64,000 nucleotides of DNA from Anaerolineae bacterium (GTDB lineage Bacteria; Chloroflexota; Anaerolineae; Promineifilales; Promineifilaceae), in assembly GCA_030425205.1 (NCBI GenBank), contig JAUIAP010000013.1, positions 1 to 64,000 of the forward strand. Reading direction: 5' to 3'. The position numbers and the translations under genes were made by a program. How positions within the stretch are numbered: the stretch's first letter is position 1; each line of letters begins with the position of its first letter. Below are positions 1 through 9,422 of the stretch, one piece after another. Below the pieces are notes generated by a model. It worked only from the letters and a program-made list of their open reading frames with translations, did no database searches and was not told the DNA's origin.

Positions 1-985
1 CATACTTTTCGCGCAGCAGTCCCGTGATGATCGCCTTGTTGTATGACATGGCGACGTTTTCATCCGTTTGGTCAACAGGCACGCCATAGTAGGGCATCAT
101 CGACGCCGTCCCCGCTGCGATTGCGGCCTCAAACGGAATCAGATGGTAGTCGAAATTGTCACCGGGATAGACCTGCCCTTGCTGGAACTCGAAATGGGGA
201 TCAAGCCCATCCTTTTGGGGGCCGCCACCGGGAAAGTGCTTGGTCATGCAGGCGACGCTCTGTGCGCCAAGCTCTTTTCCCTGTAATCCCTCAATATAGG
301 CGACGACAAGTTCGGCGGTTAGCTCGGCATCTTCGCTAAATGAGCCGCTGATACGCGCCCAACGTGGTTCAGTCGCTAGGTCAATTTGGGGATGCAGGGC
401 AATGCGAATGCCAACCGCGAGATACTCCTGCCGCACGATGTCGGCAAACTTTCGGACGAGATCAGCATCCCCGATTGCACCAAAACCCAACGTCTCGCAC
501 CATTGCGAAAATTCGGCCGCCGCCATCGCAAAAATCGCATTGCTAAAATGGTTGCGCGGATCGGAGGCGATGGAGACGGGGATACCGAGACGGCTTTCTT
601 CGGCCAGCTTTTGCAAATTATTGTGCCATAGCGCAAGCGACTGCACATTCGGAATTTGCCACAGGTTAAAGTGATTCATCTGCTGGTCGAGCAGTTGGTT
701 TTTGGCAATTAGGTGCGCCGCGAAGGATTGTGGATTCGGCTGTTCTTCTAGCGAGCCATCCGCATTGACAGTCGCCCCGTTGATAAACAGACAGCCCGCC
801 TTTTCCGCCAACGTCATCTGGCGCAGCAAGTCGTCAACCCGCGCCTCGATCGGTTGGCGCGGGTCTTCGTACACGTCGAGTTTGCCGTTCTTATTGAGAT
901 CGCGAAATGCAATCCCGTCATCGCTTTGAACGAGGGTGGAATGTTGTTGCACAAATTCGACAGGAGTTGTGGTAAATCGATTCAT
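1..985 (-). CDS. GH3 family beta-glycosidase, C-terminal end outside window
   Basis: Reading the complement from an ATG at 983-985 gives an open frame of about 328 codons that runs off the left edge. The frame contains hallmarks of glycoside hydrolase family 3: an N-terminal MTLAEKAG segment, a KHFPGGGP motif in the (beta/alpha)8 barrel (the conserved KHF of GH3), and a late YYGVPVD segment. The catalytic Asp region is not reached within the window. No signal peptide is visible, so it is probably cytoplasmic, acting on imported beta-linked glucosides or oligosaccharides. An AAGGAT sequence about 8 bases upstream of the ATG supports this start. It lies downstream of the MFS permease gene on the same strand with about 90 bases between, suggesting uptake and hydrolysis of the same substrate. 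Exact specificity cannot be read from the fragment. Confidence 0.85.
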   Translation of the reverse strand, partial: MNRFTTTPVEFVQQHSTLVQSDDGIAFRDLNKNGKLDVYEDPRQPIEARVDDLLRQMTLAEKAGCLFINGATVNADGSLEEQPNPQSFAAHLIAKNQLLDQQMNHFNLWQIPNVQSLALWHNNLQKLAEESRLGIPVSIASDPRNHFSNAIFAMAAAEFSQWCETLGFGAIGDADLVRKFADIVRQEYLAVGIRIALHPQIDLATEPRWARISGSFSEDAELTAELVVAYIEGLQGKELGAQSVACMTKHFPGGGPQKDGLDPHFEFQQGQVYPGDNFDYHLIPFEAAIAAGTASMMPYYGVPVDQTDENVAMSYNKAIITGLLREKY

Positions 986-1078
986 CGTTGGCATCCTTGT
1001 TGTTGGGTGAGCACCTGTTCTATCGGACTATATTGGAAAAGGTGTCACAATGAAATTTAGATGATAAAGATCGCTTCG

Positions 1079-2302
1079 TCATTTATTCTTTTCTGCGACA
1101 TGCTTCGGCAACACATGCCGCACGGGTGTTGTCGCCAATGCCAAGCGATAGACGCCAAACAGCAACGCAATAATGGCGACGAGACAAATGGGAATCACTT
1201 CCAGCGAAATCCGTCGCGCCAACACACCCATAAGCGTTGGAATCAGTGCGGTTGCCAAACCTGTCGCCGTAATCTGCATCCCAATCGTGTTGGCGGCGTG
1301 CTGTGCGCCGACACGCTGGCTCGTCCCCGACATCATGGCGGGAAAGACGGGCGCAATCGCAAAGCCGATCACGCCAACCGCGATGACGTTGGCGATGGGG
1401 AATGGATTCCACCACAGCAGCAGCGACCCCAGCAACGCCATCCCGACACCGCCTTGTACCAAGAGATTGCTGCCGACGCGATTGGCATAGAGGCCAGCGA
1501 CAATTCGGCCGATTGTAAACATGCCCCAATAGCTGCCCGTCCACAAGCCCGCGACCTGCTCCGAAATGCCGCGCGACTCGGTCAGCAGGGTGAAGACCCA
1601 CACGCCTGTCGCCATTTCACTGCCGACGTAGAGAAAAAAGAGCGCGAGACTGAGCCAGACACGGTATTCGCGCAGGGTGACGCCCAATGGCGTCTTGTAT
1701 TCGGTCAGGCGTTTTTCTTGAGGGGAGGATTCCGTTTCTGGGGCAAGCCACCACGAGAGCGTCAACAAAAATGCCGCCGCCATCACAAATTGGAAGCCAC
1801 CGACGATGCGATAGCCCAACCGCCACGACTCGTAGCGCGTCAACGCCATCGTCATGATGATGGGGCCGATGGTGATGCCGATGCCCCAACTGGCGTGAAG
1901 CCACTGCATCAACCGCTCACTAAAATGGGCGGCGACATAGGTGTTCATCCCTGCGTCAATCGCCCCCGCTCCCAAACCGGCTAGCACGCCAAGCAGCACC
2001 ATCATCCACCACGTCGGCACAAAGGTGTAGCTGAACAGGGCGGTTCCCGTCAGCAGGCAGCTTGCGACCAAGACACGCCCAACACCCAATCGCGCGATCA
2101 ACGCACCGCTGATAAAGCTCGATAGCATGTAGCCAGAGACACTGCCAATCAGCAACATGCCCAGCGCGTCGAGCGGTATTCCGAAATCGCTGCGAATCGA
2201 TGGCCAAGCGATACCCAATAGGCCGTCGGGCATCCCTAAGGCGACAAAGGCTAGATAGGCGAGGAGAACCACGCCTAGGTTATTGCGTGTGGATTGTTTC
2301 AT
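1079..2302 (-). CDS. MFS transporter, probable sugar permease
   Basis: A 407-residue protein with the size and about twelve hydrophobic segments expected of the major facilitator superfamily. The first helix begins right after a short MKQSTRNN leader, and a loop-like GLGAGAIDAGMNTYVA segment resembles helix 4/5 of sugar and fucose-type MFS carriers. It would move a small solute across the cytoplasmic membrane. Its neighbours (a GH3 enzyme downstream, a ROK kinase upstream) suggest a mono- or disaccharide substrate. This is inferred from context; the sequence alone does not fix the substrate. The start is the first ATG of the frame. Confidence 0.8.
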   Translation of the reverse strand: MKQSTRNNLGVVLLAYLAFVALGMPDGLLGIAWPSIRSDFGIPLDALGMLLIGSVSGYMLSSFISGALIARLGVGRVLVASCLLTGTALFSYTFVPTWWMMVLLGVLAGLGAGAIDAGMNTYVAAHFSERLMQWLHASWGIGITIGPIIMTMALTRYESWRLGYRIVGGFQFVMAAAFLLTLSWWLAPETESSPQEKRLTEYKTPLGVTLREYRVWLSLALFFLYVGSEMATGVWVFTLLTESRGISEQVAGLWTGSYWGMFTIGRIVAGLYANRVGSNLLVQGGVGMALLGSLLLWWNPFPIANVIAVGVIGFAIAPVFPAMMSGTSQRVGAQHAANTIGMQITATGLATALIPTLMGVLARRISLEVIPICLVAIIALLFGVYRLALATTPVRHVLPKHVAEKNK

Positions 2303-2421
2303 TTGGGGTAATGTCTGACGATATCGGTGAGCTTTCGGGAGACTTCGATCGTTAGCTTTGCCAACCTGTCATCACCTTAGATCACACATGAGCGAAGTTT
2401 TTAACCTGCAAAAGCCATAAG

Positions 2422-3285
2422 TTAGGTTTGCACACTGGATCGGGCCAGTTCGATTGCACCGTAGAGCCCTGCATTGAATCCTTGTGGCAAAACGGCAATC
2501 TTATCATCTGGCAACATTTTGTAGTTGAGTTGTGATTGTAAGCGTACTTGCGCGATGGCTTTGAAGATGTGATTGGCAAAGGGCGCGCCGATTTGCGCCA
2601 CACCACCGCCCAAGATCACTTTTTCGACATCATAGGTCAAGATGAGCCATTGAACCATTCGGCCGATTTCCCCACAAACTCTTTCTACAATCGCCTGCGC
2701 CTCTGGATTCCCCTCATCTGCCACGCGAAACAGATCGCTGGCAGTTGTTTCGCGTAGTCCTGCTTCAACTGCCTGTCTCGCAATCGCTGGCCCCGCTACA
2801 AGCTGCTCAAATACCGTGCCGTCCGCATCAACCGTCAAATGCCCAACCTCTCCCGCCATACCGTTCGCGCCGCGCCACAGCTTGCCATCCAAAATGATGC
2901 CGGCCGAAACGCCTGTCCCGATGCTCAGATAGGCGATATTAGGAACGCCATATTTTGCGTGGACGGCGAGGGACGCGATGCGGACGTCATTTTCGAGGAG
3001 GGCAGGGGTCTGGAATTCGGCCGAAATCAGCTCTCCCAACGCCAACGGCTCCAAAATGTTCAAATTACTCGCCAGTTCAACTGTCCCGCTTTCCCGATTG
3101 ACCATGCCGGGAATGCCAATGCCAATCGCCTGAATCTTGCGCCCATTGGTCGCTTCTCGGATCAGCGCATGCAGGTCTGCGACCAAATTTTGTGTCGTGG
3201 TCGGCCGAATCAGGGTCGACATCTCTTTGCCATTGACGACCATCACGGCCGTTTTTGTCCCACCGATATCAATACCTACTAACAT
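2422..3285 (-). CDS. ROK family sugar kinase
   Basis: A 287-residue protein opening with the phosphate-1 motif GIDIGGTKTAV and continuing with GIGIPGMV, the active-site region LLENDVRIAS and GMAGEVGHLTVD, all in ROK-family order. It would phosphorylate glucose or a related hexose released by the neighbouring glycosidases, using ATP. No N-terminal helix-turn-helix is present, so it is a kinase and not a NagC/XylR-type repressor. Unusually, the zinc-binding CxCGxxGC cluster that normally follows the GxVGH motif is absent; the segment reads LTVDADGTVFEQLV instead. The gene overlaps the upstream ABC ATPase gene by 7 bases, so the two are almost certainly co-transcribed. Confidence 0.85.
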   Translation of the reverse strand: MLVGIDIGGTKTAVMVVNGKEMSTLIRPTTTQNLVADLHALIREATNGRKIQAIGIGIPGMVNRESGTVELASNLNILEPLALGELISAEFQTPALLENDVRIASLAVHAKYGVPNIAYLSIGTGVSAGIILDGKLWRGANGMAGEVGHLTVDADGTVFEQLVAGPAIARQAVEAGLRETTASDLFRVADEGNPEAQAIVERVCGEIGRMVQWLILTYDVEKVILGGGVAQIGAPFANHIFKAIAQVRLQSQLNYKMLPDDKIAVLPQGFNAGLYGAIELARSSVQT

Positions 3286-3974
3286 GATTGCCCTCCATTC
3301 TTGTCGCTCGATCCCTCGACAATCCTGCCGTCTATCATCTCAACCACGCGATCTACATACTCGGTTACAAGCTCGTCATGCGTCGCCAGCAAAATCGTCA
3401 TACCGTCGCGTGCGAGCGATTGAAAAAGGCGTAAGATGTCGTGCGATGTATCGGTGTCGAGTTCGCCCGTCGCTTCGTCGGCTAGGATCAATTTCGGCCG
3501 AAGTGCAATCGCGCGCGCAATCGCTACACGCCCCGCCTGTCCGCCCGAAAGCTCATACGGTCGCTGATTCGCGTATTCGGCTAACCCGACTTGCGCCAAC
3601 GTTGCCAATGCACGCCCCTTGCGCTCGCGTCGCCGCACCCCTGCAAGGCGCAAGCCCAACTCGACATTTTCATAGGCCGACAGCGACGGCAGCAGCCCGT
3701 GTGCCTGAAAGATAAACCCAACCGTTGCCAAGCGCCAGCGCGAACGGGCACGTTCGTCTAGCGACGCTATCTCTTGTTCGCCCACACGAATCATCCCCGC
3801 TGTAGGCACATCCAAGCCGCCGATACAGTTGAGCAGCGTCGTCTTGCCGCTTCCCGACCGCCCCTTGAGCGCGACGAACTGCCCGGTGGGAATGTGCAGC
3901 GAGACATCTTTCAGCGCGTGAACCTGCTGGTCACCTGTGCCGTATATTCGTTGAACTTGCTGAGCAGTGATCAT
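3279..3974 (-). CDS. ABC transporter ATP-binding protein (LolD/MacB type)
   Basis: A 231-residue ATPase subunit with Walker [10 protein letters not shown] near residue 40, signature [14 protein letters not shown] near 142, and Walker [13 protein letters not shown] near 162. The TGELD ending and the size are typical of the LolD/MacB/FtsE group, whose partners are FtsX-type permeases. Its start overlaps the stop of the preceding ATPase gene by 4 bases and its end overlaps the ROK kinase, giving a tight operon. No permease is adjacent; the FtsX-type permease at 10075-12846 is the only matching candidate in the window. That pairing is an inference. Confidence 0.9.
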   Translation of the reverse strand: MITAQQVQRIYGTGDQQVHALKDVSLHIPTGQFVALKGRSGSGKTTLLNCIGGLDVPTAGMIRVGEQEIASLDERARSRWRLATVGFIFQAHGLLPSLSAYENVELGLRLAGVRRRERKGRALATLAQVGLAEYANQRPYELSGGQAGRVAIARAIALRPKLILADEATGELDTDTSHDILRLFQSLARDGMTILLATHDELVTEYVDRVVEMIDGRIVEGSSDKNGGQSC

Positions 3975-4807
3975 TTTGTTGTCCGAATTAATACGCCGTC
4001 ATCCGTTTGTTCGAGAACAACCCGATCGGTCAGCCCAAGTGCGGCACGGATGTCGGCGGGAATTTGAATGCGGCCCTGTGCATCCATAATGGTGAGTTCT
4101 TCGATCGTGTCATCGGCCGATTCCCGCATCTCGACCGCCAACCGCCCATCCCGAATCCCGACCACGCGATCGACATGCCGCGCAATCGTTGGATCGTGGC
4201 TGACGATCAAGATCGTCAAGCCTGCCTCATTTAGCTGATCAAATAGAGCGAATACATCGAGCGCGGTGGCTGTGTCCAGTTCACCCGTTGGCTCATCCGC
4301 CAGCAGAATGGACGGCTCATTCGCCAATGCGACCGCAATTGCGACACGCTGCTGCTCCCCGCCCGATAGCGTTGGAATGTGATGGTGCATTCGCTCTCCC
4401 AACCCAACTTGCAAAAGCAGTGCCTCCGCTCGTTCGCGCTTGTGTCGCCGCCCCGCCAGCGTCATCGGATAGACGACGTTTTCTAGCGCAGAGAGGTAGG
4501 GGATCAAGTTGCGTGCGCTTTGCTGCCAGATAAAGCCGACCTCCTCGCGTCGGTAGCGGTCGAGCGCACGGGTGGAGAGGGTGAGCAGATTGTGATCATT
4601 GACGCGGACTTGGCCGGAAGTCGGCCGAATTAGTCCCCCCAACACGTTCATCAACGTCGACTTCCCGCTGCCGCTGACCCCGACGATACCGATCATCTCG
4701 CCGCGTTGCACGGTCAAATCCAGCCCTTGCAACGCGATGACTTCGCCATCGCCAAGCGTAAAATGCTTCGTCAAATTTTCGCAGGAAATGATCAGTTCGT
4801 TTTTCAT
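3971..4807 (-). CDS. ABC transporter ATPase with C-terminal AbrB-like domain
   Basis: A 278-residue protein. Residues 1 to about 225 form a complete MacB/LolD-type ATPase (Walker A GVSGSGKST, signature LSGGEQQRVAIAVA, Walker B ILLADEPTGELD, H-loop VSHDP). The last ~45 residues are not part of such ATPases. They read IMDAQGRIQIPADIRAALGL followed by a short strand, the pattern of an AbrB/SpoVT/MazE swapped-hairpin domain (xxGRIxIPxxIRxxLxL). AbrB-like domains normally dimerise and bind DNA. Here the domain may dimerise the ATPase or couple it to regulation. It begins 9 bases after the GH3-PA14 gene's start-side neighbour boundary and overlaps the next ATPase gene by 4 bases. Confidence 0.88.
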   Translation of the reverse strand: MKNELIISCENLTKHFTLGDGEVIALQGLDLTVQRGEMIGIVGVSGSGKSTLMNVLGGLIRPTSGQVRVNDHNLLTLSTRALDRYRREEVGFIWQQSARNLIPYLSALENVVYPMTLAGRRHKRERAEALLLQVGLGERMHHHIPTLSGGEQQRVAIAVALANEPSILLADEPTGELDTATALDVFALFDQLNEAGLTILIVSHDPTIARHVDRVVGIRDGRLAVEMRESADDTIEELTIMDAQGRIQIPADIRAALGLTDRVVLEQTDDGVLIRTTK

Positions 4808-4816
4808 GGTGAATCG

Positions 4817-7411
4817 CTACCCACTCTTCAACGCTGCGTCAATCTCGTCCAGATTATCAAGTTTAAATCGACCTTCCGCAAATTGTGCAATCTGTGGTAG
4901 CGACATGCCCATGATCATATCAGGGAGTTGATTGGCAAGCAGGTCGGGCAGCATTTTTTGGAGAACCGCAACACCGTGTGGCTCGCTGAGCAGGGTTCTG
5001 AGCGGTGTTTGGATGTCGAGCAAGGCACTAGTTGTCTTGTCGATAGAGATGGTTGCTTGTAGGGGTAAATTAGCCGAACTCCCCCCAACCATCACCGCAA
5101 ACTCACCCGCCTCAACCATCCAATCGTGCCGACCCGGATGATAGAACGCCAGCCCATGCCGCTTGAGCGGAATCGTCACCGTCTGTGTCTCGCCCGCCGC
5201 CAGTGCGACCTTCGCAAATGCCTTCAACTCCTTCTCAGGCCGCACGAGTGATGAGTCAACATCGTGCACATACACCTGCACGACCTCGCTGCCGTCCCGC
5301 GCGCCGCTGTTCGTCACGTCAACGGAAACGACAAAATCTTCACCGTCTGCCTCGATAGTTAAGTTCGCATAGTCATACGTCGTGTAGGATAGTCCATGTC
5401 CAAATGGGAAGAGTGGGGGGATACCCTTTGCATCGTAGTAGCGATAGCCGACGAACAGCCCCTCGCCATAGCGCACCTGTCCGTTTTCACCGGGATAGTT
5501 GATGTAGGCGGGGTTGTCCTGATAGCGCACGGGGAAGGTGGTTGGCAACTTGCCCGATGGGTTGACCTTGCCGAACAGCACGTCCGCATATGCATTGCCC
5601 TGCTCCTGACCGAGATAATACCCTTGCAGCACGGCCGCCACGTCATCGACCCACGGCATGTGGACGGGCGACCCAACGTTGAGGATGACGACCGTGTTGG
5701 GATTGGCTGCCGCGACACGCTGGATCAGCTCGTTCTGTTTGCCGGGTAGATCCATACTCTCGCGGTCAAACCCTTCGCTTTCCCACTCATCGTTGAGACC
5801 GGCGACGATGATGGCGACATCGGCCGATTTTGCCATTTCAACCGCCTCCCCAATCAAATCATCCGCCATCGGTGGCAAATGCCCAATCCGAATCGCCCGC
5901 CATGGAACGTTGGAAGGTGCGTCGTATTCGCAATAGATCTCGACTTCCTCGCCTGCGCCCAGTTCGATCTCTGCCATGGTCTCTTGATCCCAAATCTCGA
6001 ATGGGGATTTGACTTGCGTGGGATCGGCCGAATTGTCAATCGCGACATCTCCAATCCGCAAACGTCCTTCACCAACCCCCGCAATCCCAAACTGATACGT
6101 TCCCGCCTCACCCGCAACAAACGTCCCGCGAATCCGCAGCGTGAATCCGTCTTCAACACCAGCTGGCAAATCTCCAAACCACGCGATCTGCGAACTGTGC
6201 GTCGTCGCTGAATGCACAGGCGATGCTTCCGGATCGTTGTAATAGTCAAGTGTGAGTTCAAACCCCTCGATCAATGGCAGTCGCTTGTGAATCGTGCTGC
6301 CCAATGCATAGCTTACATCTGCGTCCGTCGCCGCCTTGATCCCCTCCAGCGGTGAGACCAAATAGGTGGTTGTCACATGTGCACTACCGCCCCCCTGATA
6401 CTGTGTGTACTTCGCGTTTGCCCCGATCACGGCGATCTTCTGCACATTTTCCAGTGGCAAAACGCTGCGCTCATTCTTAAGTAGAACCGTTCCCTCCGCA
6501 CCAGCCTGCCGCACCAACGCGCGATCTTCTTCTCGATCTAATGACCCTTCAGGCTGCAACTCGCCCTCAGCCCCGACCCGCTCCAGCGTTCGCAACAGCC
6601 GCCGAATCTTGTCATCAACGAGAGCCTCATCCAGCGACCCATCCTGCACCATCTTCAAGACGTTCTTCCCCATCCAACGCGCCTTGCCCGGCATCTCCAA
6701 ATCCAGCCCACCAGCCGCCGCGGCGTCGCTGTAGCTGCCAAACCAGTCCGAGATTACTAGCCCATCAAACCCCCATTTCTCCTTGAGCAAGTCGATTAGC
6801 AATGCTGGATCTTCGCTGCAATACGTCCCATTGAGCCTGTTATACGATGACATCACCGCCCACGCTGGCGACTCTGCCATCACCGCTCGAAACGGCTCTA
6901 GATAAATCTCATGCAGCGTTCGCTCGTCTACTTCGGAGCTAATCGAGCTGCGCTCAAACTCTTGATCGTTGGCGATAAAATGTTTAATACACGACCCGAC
7001 CCCCTCACTCTGCAACCCGCTCACATACGCAATCGCCATCTGCGCCGTTAAGTATGGGTCTTCTGAGTAGCATTCAAAGTTGCGCCCCGCAATCGGCGTG
7101 CGGTGGATGTTGACCGTCGGTGCCAGCAATATATGCGCCCCCTTGGCCTTAACTTGCAACCCAAGTGCCTTGCCCACTTCGTTGATGAGATCGGTGTTCC
7201 AAGTGGCGGCGAGAGCCGATCCACACGGAAAGCAGACTGACGGCGTGCCACCCCGCACCTTCTCCCCCCGCGCCCCATTCGGCCCGTCCGTCACCTTCAA
7301 CTGCGGAATCCCCAGACGTTCAATCGGCTCCGTCGTCCAAAAATCATGCCCCGCCAACATCGAAACTTTTTCTTCCAACGTCAGTTCCGAAATCAATTGT
7401 TCTATGTCCAT
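4817..7411 (-). CDS. GH3 beta-glucosidase with PA14 domain
   Basis: Starting at the ATG at 7409-7411 the product has 864 residues. I prefer this start to an ATG 42 bases upstream because AGGACAAACA precedes it and because the protein then begins MDIEQLISELTLEEKVSM, as GH3 enzymes do. The order is: barrel domain with KHFIANDQE and the catalytic nucleophile region VISDWFG (Asp about 222), alpha/beta sandwich with GAEGTVLLKNE, a PA14-type insert (about 380-520, a carbohydrate-recognition barrel), the rest of the sandwich, and a C-terminal fibronectin III-like domain with YTTYDY and SLVRPEKELKAF. No signal peptide is visible. GH3-PA14 enzymes release terminal beta-linked glucose. The two ABC ATPase genes follow within 10 bases. 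Confidence 0.92.
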   Translation of the reverse strand: MDIEQLISELTLEEKVSMLAGHDFWTTEPIERLGIPQLKVTDGPNGARGEKVRGGTPSVCFPCGSALAATWNTDLINEVGKALGLQVKAKGAHILLAPTVNIHRTPIAGRNFECYSEDPYLTAQMAIAYVSGLQSEGVGSCIKHFIANDQEFERSSISSEVDERTLHEIYLEPFRAVMAESPAWAVMSSYNRLNGTYCSEDPALLIDLLKEKWGFDGLVISDWFGSYSDAAAAGGLDLEMPGKARWMGKNVLKMVQDGSLDEALVDDKIRRLLRTLERVGAEGELQPEGSLDREEDRALVRQAGAEGTVLLKNERSVLPLENVQKIAVIGANAKYTQYQGGGSAHVTTTYLVSPLEGIKAATDADVSYALGSTIHKRLPLIEGFELTLDYYNDPEASPVHSATTHSSQIAWFGDLPAGVEDGFTLRIRGTFVAGEAGTYQFGIAGVGEGRLRIGDVAIDNSADPTQVKSPFEIWDQETMAEIELGAGEEVEIYCEYDAPSNVPWRAIRIGHLPPMADDLIGEAVEMAKSADVAIIVAGLNDEWESEGFDRESMDLPGKQNELIQRVAAANPNTVVILNVGSPVHMPWVDDVAAVLQGYYLGQEQGNAYADVLFGKVNPSGKLPTTFPVRYQDNPAYINYPGENGQVRYGEGLFVGYRYYDAKGIPPLFPFGHGLSYTTYDYANLTIEADGEDFVVSVDVTNSGARDGSEVVQVYVHDVDSSLVRPEKELKAFAKVALAAGETQTVTIPLKRHGLAFYHPGRHDWMVEAGEFAVMVGGSSANLPLQATISIDKTTSALLDIQTPLRTLLSEPHGVAVLQKMLPDLLANQLPDMIMGMSLPQIAQFAEGRFKLDNLDEIDAALKSG

Positions 7412-7446
7412 TGTTTGTCCTGTTCCTTTTAAGAATGTTAAGAACA

Positions 7447-7482
7447 CCGTCATACCTGCGAAGGCAGGTATCCATTCTTTTG
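7447..7482. repeat. CCTGCGAAGGCAGG hairpin repeat, copy 1
   Basis: A short palindrome (CCTGCGAAGGCAGG at 7455-7468) flanked by GTCATA on the left and TATCCATTCTTT on the right. The same core and right flank recur at about 44170, 56845 and, inverted, 61960, with a variant core near 52015. It lies just upstream of the GH3-PA14 start and would form a small stem-loop in RNA. Confidence 0.75.
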
Positions 7483-7798
7483 CTAAAATGTCTTCAAGCT
7501 AGGTGAAAATATGAGCGAAACACAATTGACATCTCAAGGATGATCCTCGTTCAGCACGTCGCCACTTGGAGCTTGATGAATGGTAGTTCCAACAAAGTGA
7601 TGTGTTTGGGTTGACTTTGGCGAACCACGCGGCTCTGAACCCGGCGATATTTGTCTACTCGTTAAACGGCGTGGCTATTTTCGCAAGCGTTCGGAACAAC
7701 GCCGCAGTTTTGGCTCAATTTACAGATGAATCATGATTTGGCGCGGGTTCGGCCGAAATCCCAAATTCCCGCCCTTGCAATCTGACACCAAGCTAAAC
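7483..7798. other. Intergenic region, no gene seen
   Basis: About 315 bases between the GH3-PA14 gene and the next membrane protein gene. I find no convincing ORF, RNA gene or strong hairpin. One copy of the TCGGCCGA octamer lies near 7750. The stretch may hold the promoter of the GH3-PA14 operon, but I cannot point to clear boxes. Confidence 0.5.
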
Positions 7799-8377
7799 TT
7801 ACGCTCCATCTTTTCTCACTGCGCTTCTACCAATCCAGCCAAACTTCGCTACGCTTAGGACAGCAATCAAACCTATTCCAATTAGCCACAATATCGCTGT
7901 TTTCTGGGTGAGAATGCTTCCAAGCAGGGAGTGGTTCAGATGGACAGCATAACCCTCCCAGAAGTAAAGGGGCAACACCGCACTCATTGGGAGCAGAACG
8001 AGAAAGGCTATTAAGTCTATCGCTGTCCGCAATGCACGTTCTTCTGCATGATCACGCTTTCTTTTCGAAGAGCCATCAGATAAGTCATCAGTTTGCGTGG
8101 AGACCTGACGCCGCCAGCGAAACATGACGTAGTAGTACATCGCATCTCTAAAAATTAAAAGACTCACCAACGTAGTTACGACGTGTGGAGGTGCTAGTCG
8201 AATTGTGGCACGTAAAAGCCATCCATGTCTAGTTAAGCTTTGCCCCTGTACTAAATCAGGTGTAATCCACAATAACGCAGGAGTAAACACGAAAAGAATT
8301 AGAAGCCCAATGATTGTCAGGCGCACAGCGTTGCCAATGTACTTCTCGGAGATTGCATTTTGTGCCTTATTATTCAT
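7799..8377 (-). CDS. Hypothetical four-helix membrane protein
   Basis: I do not recognise this 192-residue protein. It has four probable membrane segments (about residues 18-40, 60-76, 118-140 and 163-184). A charged cytosolic stretch rich in Lys, Arg and Ser (about 85-112) lies between helices 2 and 3. It starts MNNKAQNAISEKYIG, and no lipobox or catalytic motif is apparent. It is separated by more than 130 bases from genes on both sides, so it may be transcribed alone. The third-position base use looks less GC-rich than in the neighbouring glycosidase genes. Confidence 0.6.
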   Translation of the reverse strand: MNNKAQNAISEKYIGNAVRLTIIGLLILFVFTPALLWITPDLVQGQSLTRHGWLLRATIRLAPPHVVTTLVSLLIFRDAMYYYVMFRWRRQVSTQTDDLSDGSSKRKRDHAEERALRTAIDLIAFLVLLPMSAVLPLYFWEGYAVHLNHSLLGSILTQKTAILWLIGIGLIAVLSVAKFGWIGRSAVRKDGA

Positions 8378-8514
8378 GTTGGGTGCCTAACTCAAGATTT
8401 GCAATTCACAATACCCCTATGCCTCTTTTTCACTTCAAGCGCAGTGAGGAAATTTTTTACTAGCAAAAATCAACGATGCTCTGATTAGAAGAATCTGCCA
8501 AGCTTTCATCTAAC

Positions 8515-9411
8515 TCAATTGTTCATTTTGTCTCGCAACGCCTTCATCCCGATCACCCTTACGCCGCGTGCCTCAACCGCTTTACGCCACTCTTCACTCA
8601 TAAACAACCGATAATCCCCAACCCGCGCACGCCAATCGGGGGCAATGGCGCGTATTTCGGGCGTGTCGATTGAGGGATGGATGATGAAATAGTGGAGGCC
8701 AGCAGGGATTGTGTCGAGAATATCGTTGGCGTATGCAAGGCGTTCGTCGTCCTCGAAATGTCCCTCTAACGGCATACCGTGAATCTCGTCAAATACGGGC
8801 ATTCCGCGCTGTTCGATTTGTTGGGTGTATTGGATGATTTTTTCGGCCGATTTTCCCTCAATCCCCCACCATCCAAGCTGTTCAACCGTCTGCCGCACAA
8901 CCATCGCTGGAACGCCAAACGCAAACCCCAATTCAACGTACAAACTCAAATAGCGCGGATGTAGTATCGATCCCATGTGTGAGTCGATATGCGTGAAGTC
9001 GATCCCCGCCGCCTTTGCGCGTTCGATTTGCGCTCTTAGCTCAACTTTGACTGCCTCGACGTTCGCATGTTCCTGTACAGAAGCGGAATCTCGATAAAAA
9101 TACCCTTCTGCATCGAACAGCCCTGTCGCCATGTCACCCGTCGAAATCGCCCCCCAGCGCATCCCGTCCCACTCGCTCGTCAGCGTCAAATGCACGCCCA
9201 TGTCCGCGTCCGCCTGATCGCGCACAAGCCGCGCCGTCTCTGGAAACCACGCGCATGGAACCATCGTGGCGGCCGATGACAGTGGGCTATTCCCCCACAA
9301 ATCGGCATACGCCGCCACCGATGCGTGGCACATGCCGATGTCGTCGGCGTGGAAGACGACGACGCGGTCGTTGTCTGAAAAGCCTAACTTCTTCAAAATA
9401 GGATTGCTCAT
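8515..9411 (-). CDS. ChbG/YdjC-family carbohydrate deacetylase
   Basis: A polypeptide of 298 residues from the ATG at 9409-9411. The family signature is clear: the metal-binding HADDIGMCHA near the N terminus and FTHIDSHMGS in the middle (Asp plus the His-x3-His metal ligands), with a late HYFIIHPSID. Members of the YdjC/ChbG family remove acetyl groups from acetylated sugars, for example chitooligosaccharides. The GH20-like hexosaminidase elsewhere in the window is a plausible functional partner. The gene starts 11 bases after the MazF-type toxin gene stops, so read-through from that promoter is possible. The longer frame start at 9426 would overlap the toxin gene and is less likely. Confidence 0.82.
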   Translation of the reverse strand: MSNPILKKLGFSDNDRVVVFHADDIGMCHASVAAYADLWGNSPLSSAATMVPCAWFPETARLVRDQADADMGVHLTLTSEWDGMRWGAISTGDMATGLFDAEGYFYRDSASVQEHANVEAVKVELRAQIERAKAAGIDFTHIDSHMGSILHPRYLSLYVELGFAFGVPAMVVRQTVEQLGWWGIEGKSAEKIIQYTQQIEQRGMPVFDEIHGMPLEGHFEDDERLAYANDILDTIPAGLHYFIIHPSIDTPEIRAIAPDWRARVGDYRLFMSEEWRKAVEARGVRVIGMKALRDKMNN

Positions 9412-9422
9412 AGTTGGTAATC

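Noticed and set aside
1061..1984. 307-codon plus-strand frame opposite the MFS gene
   Set aside because: Composition is that of an antisense frame and the minus strand encodes a clear MFS transporter.
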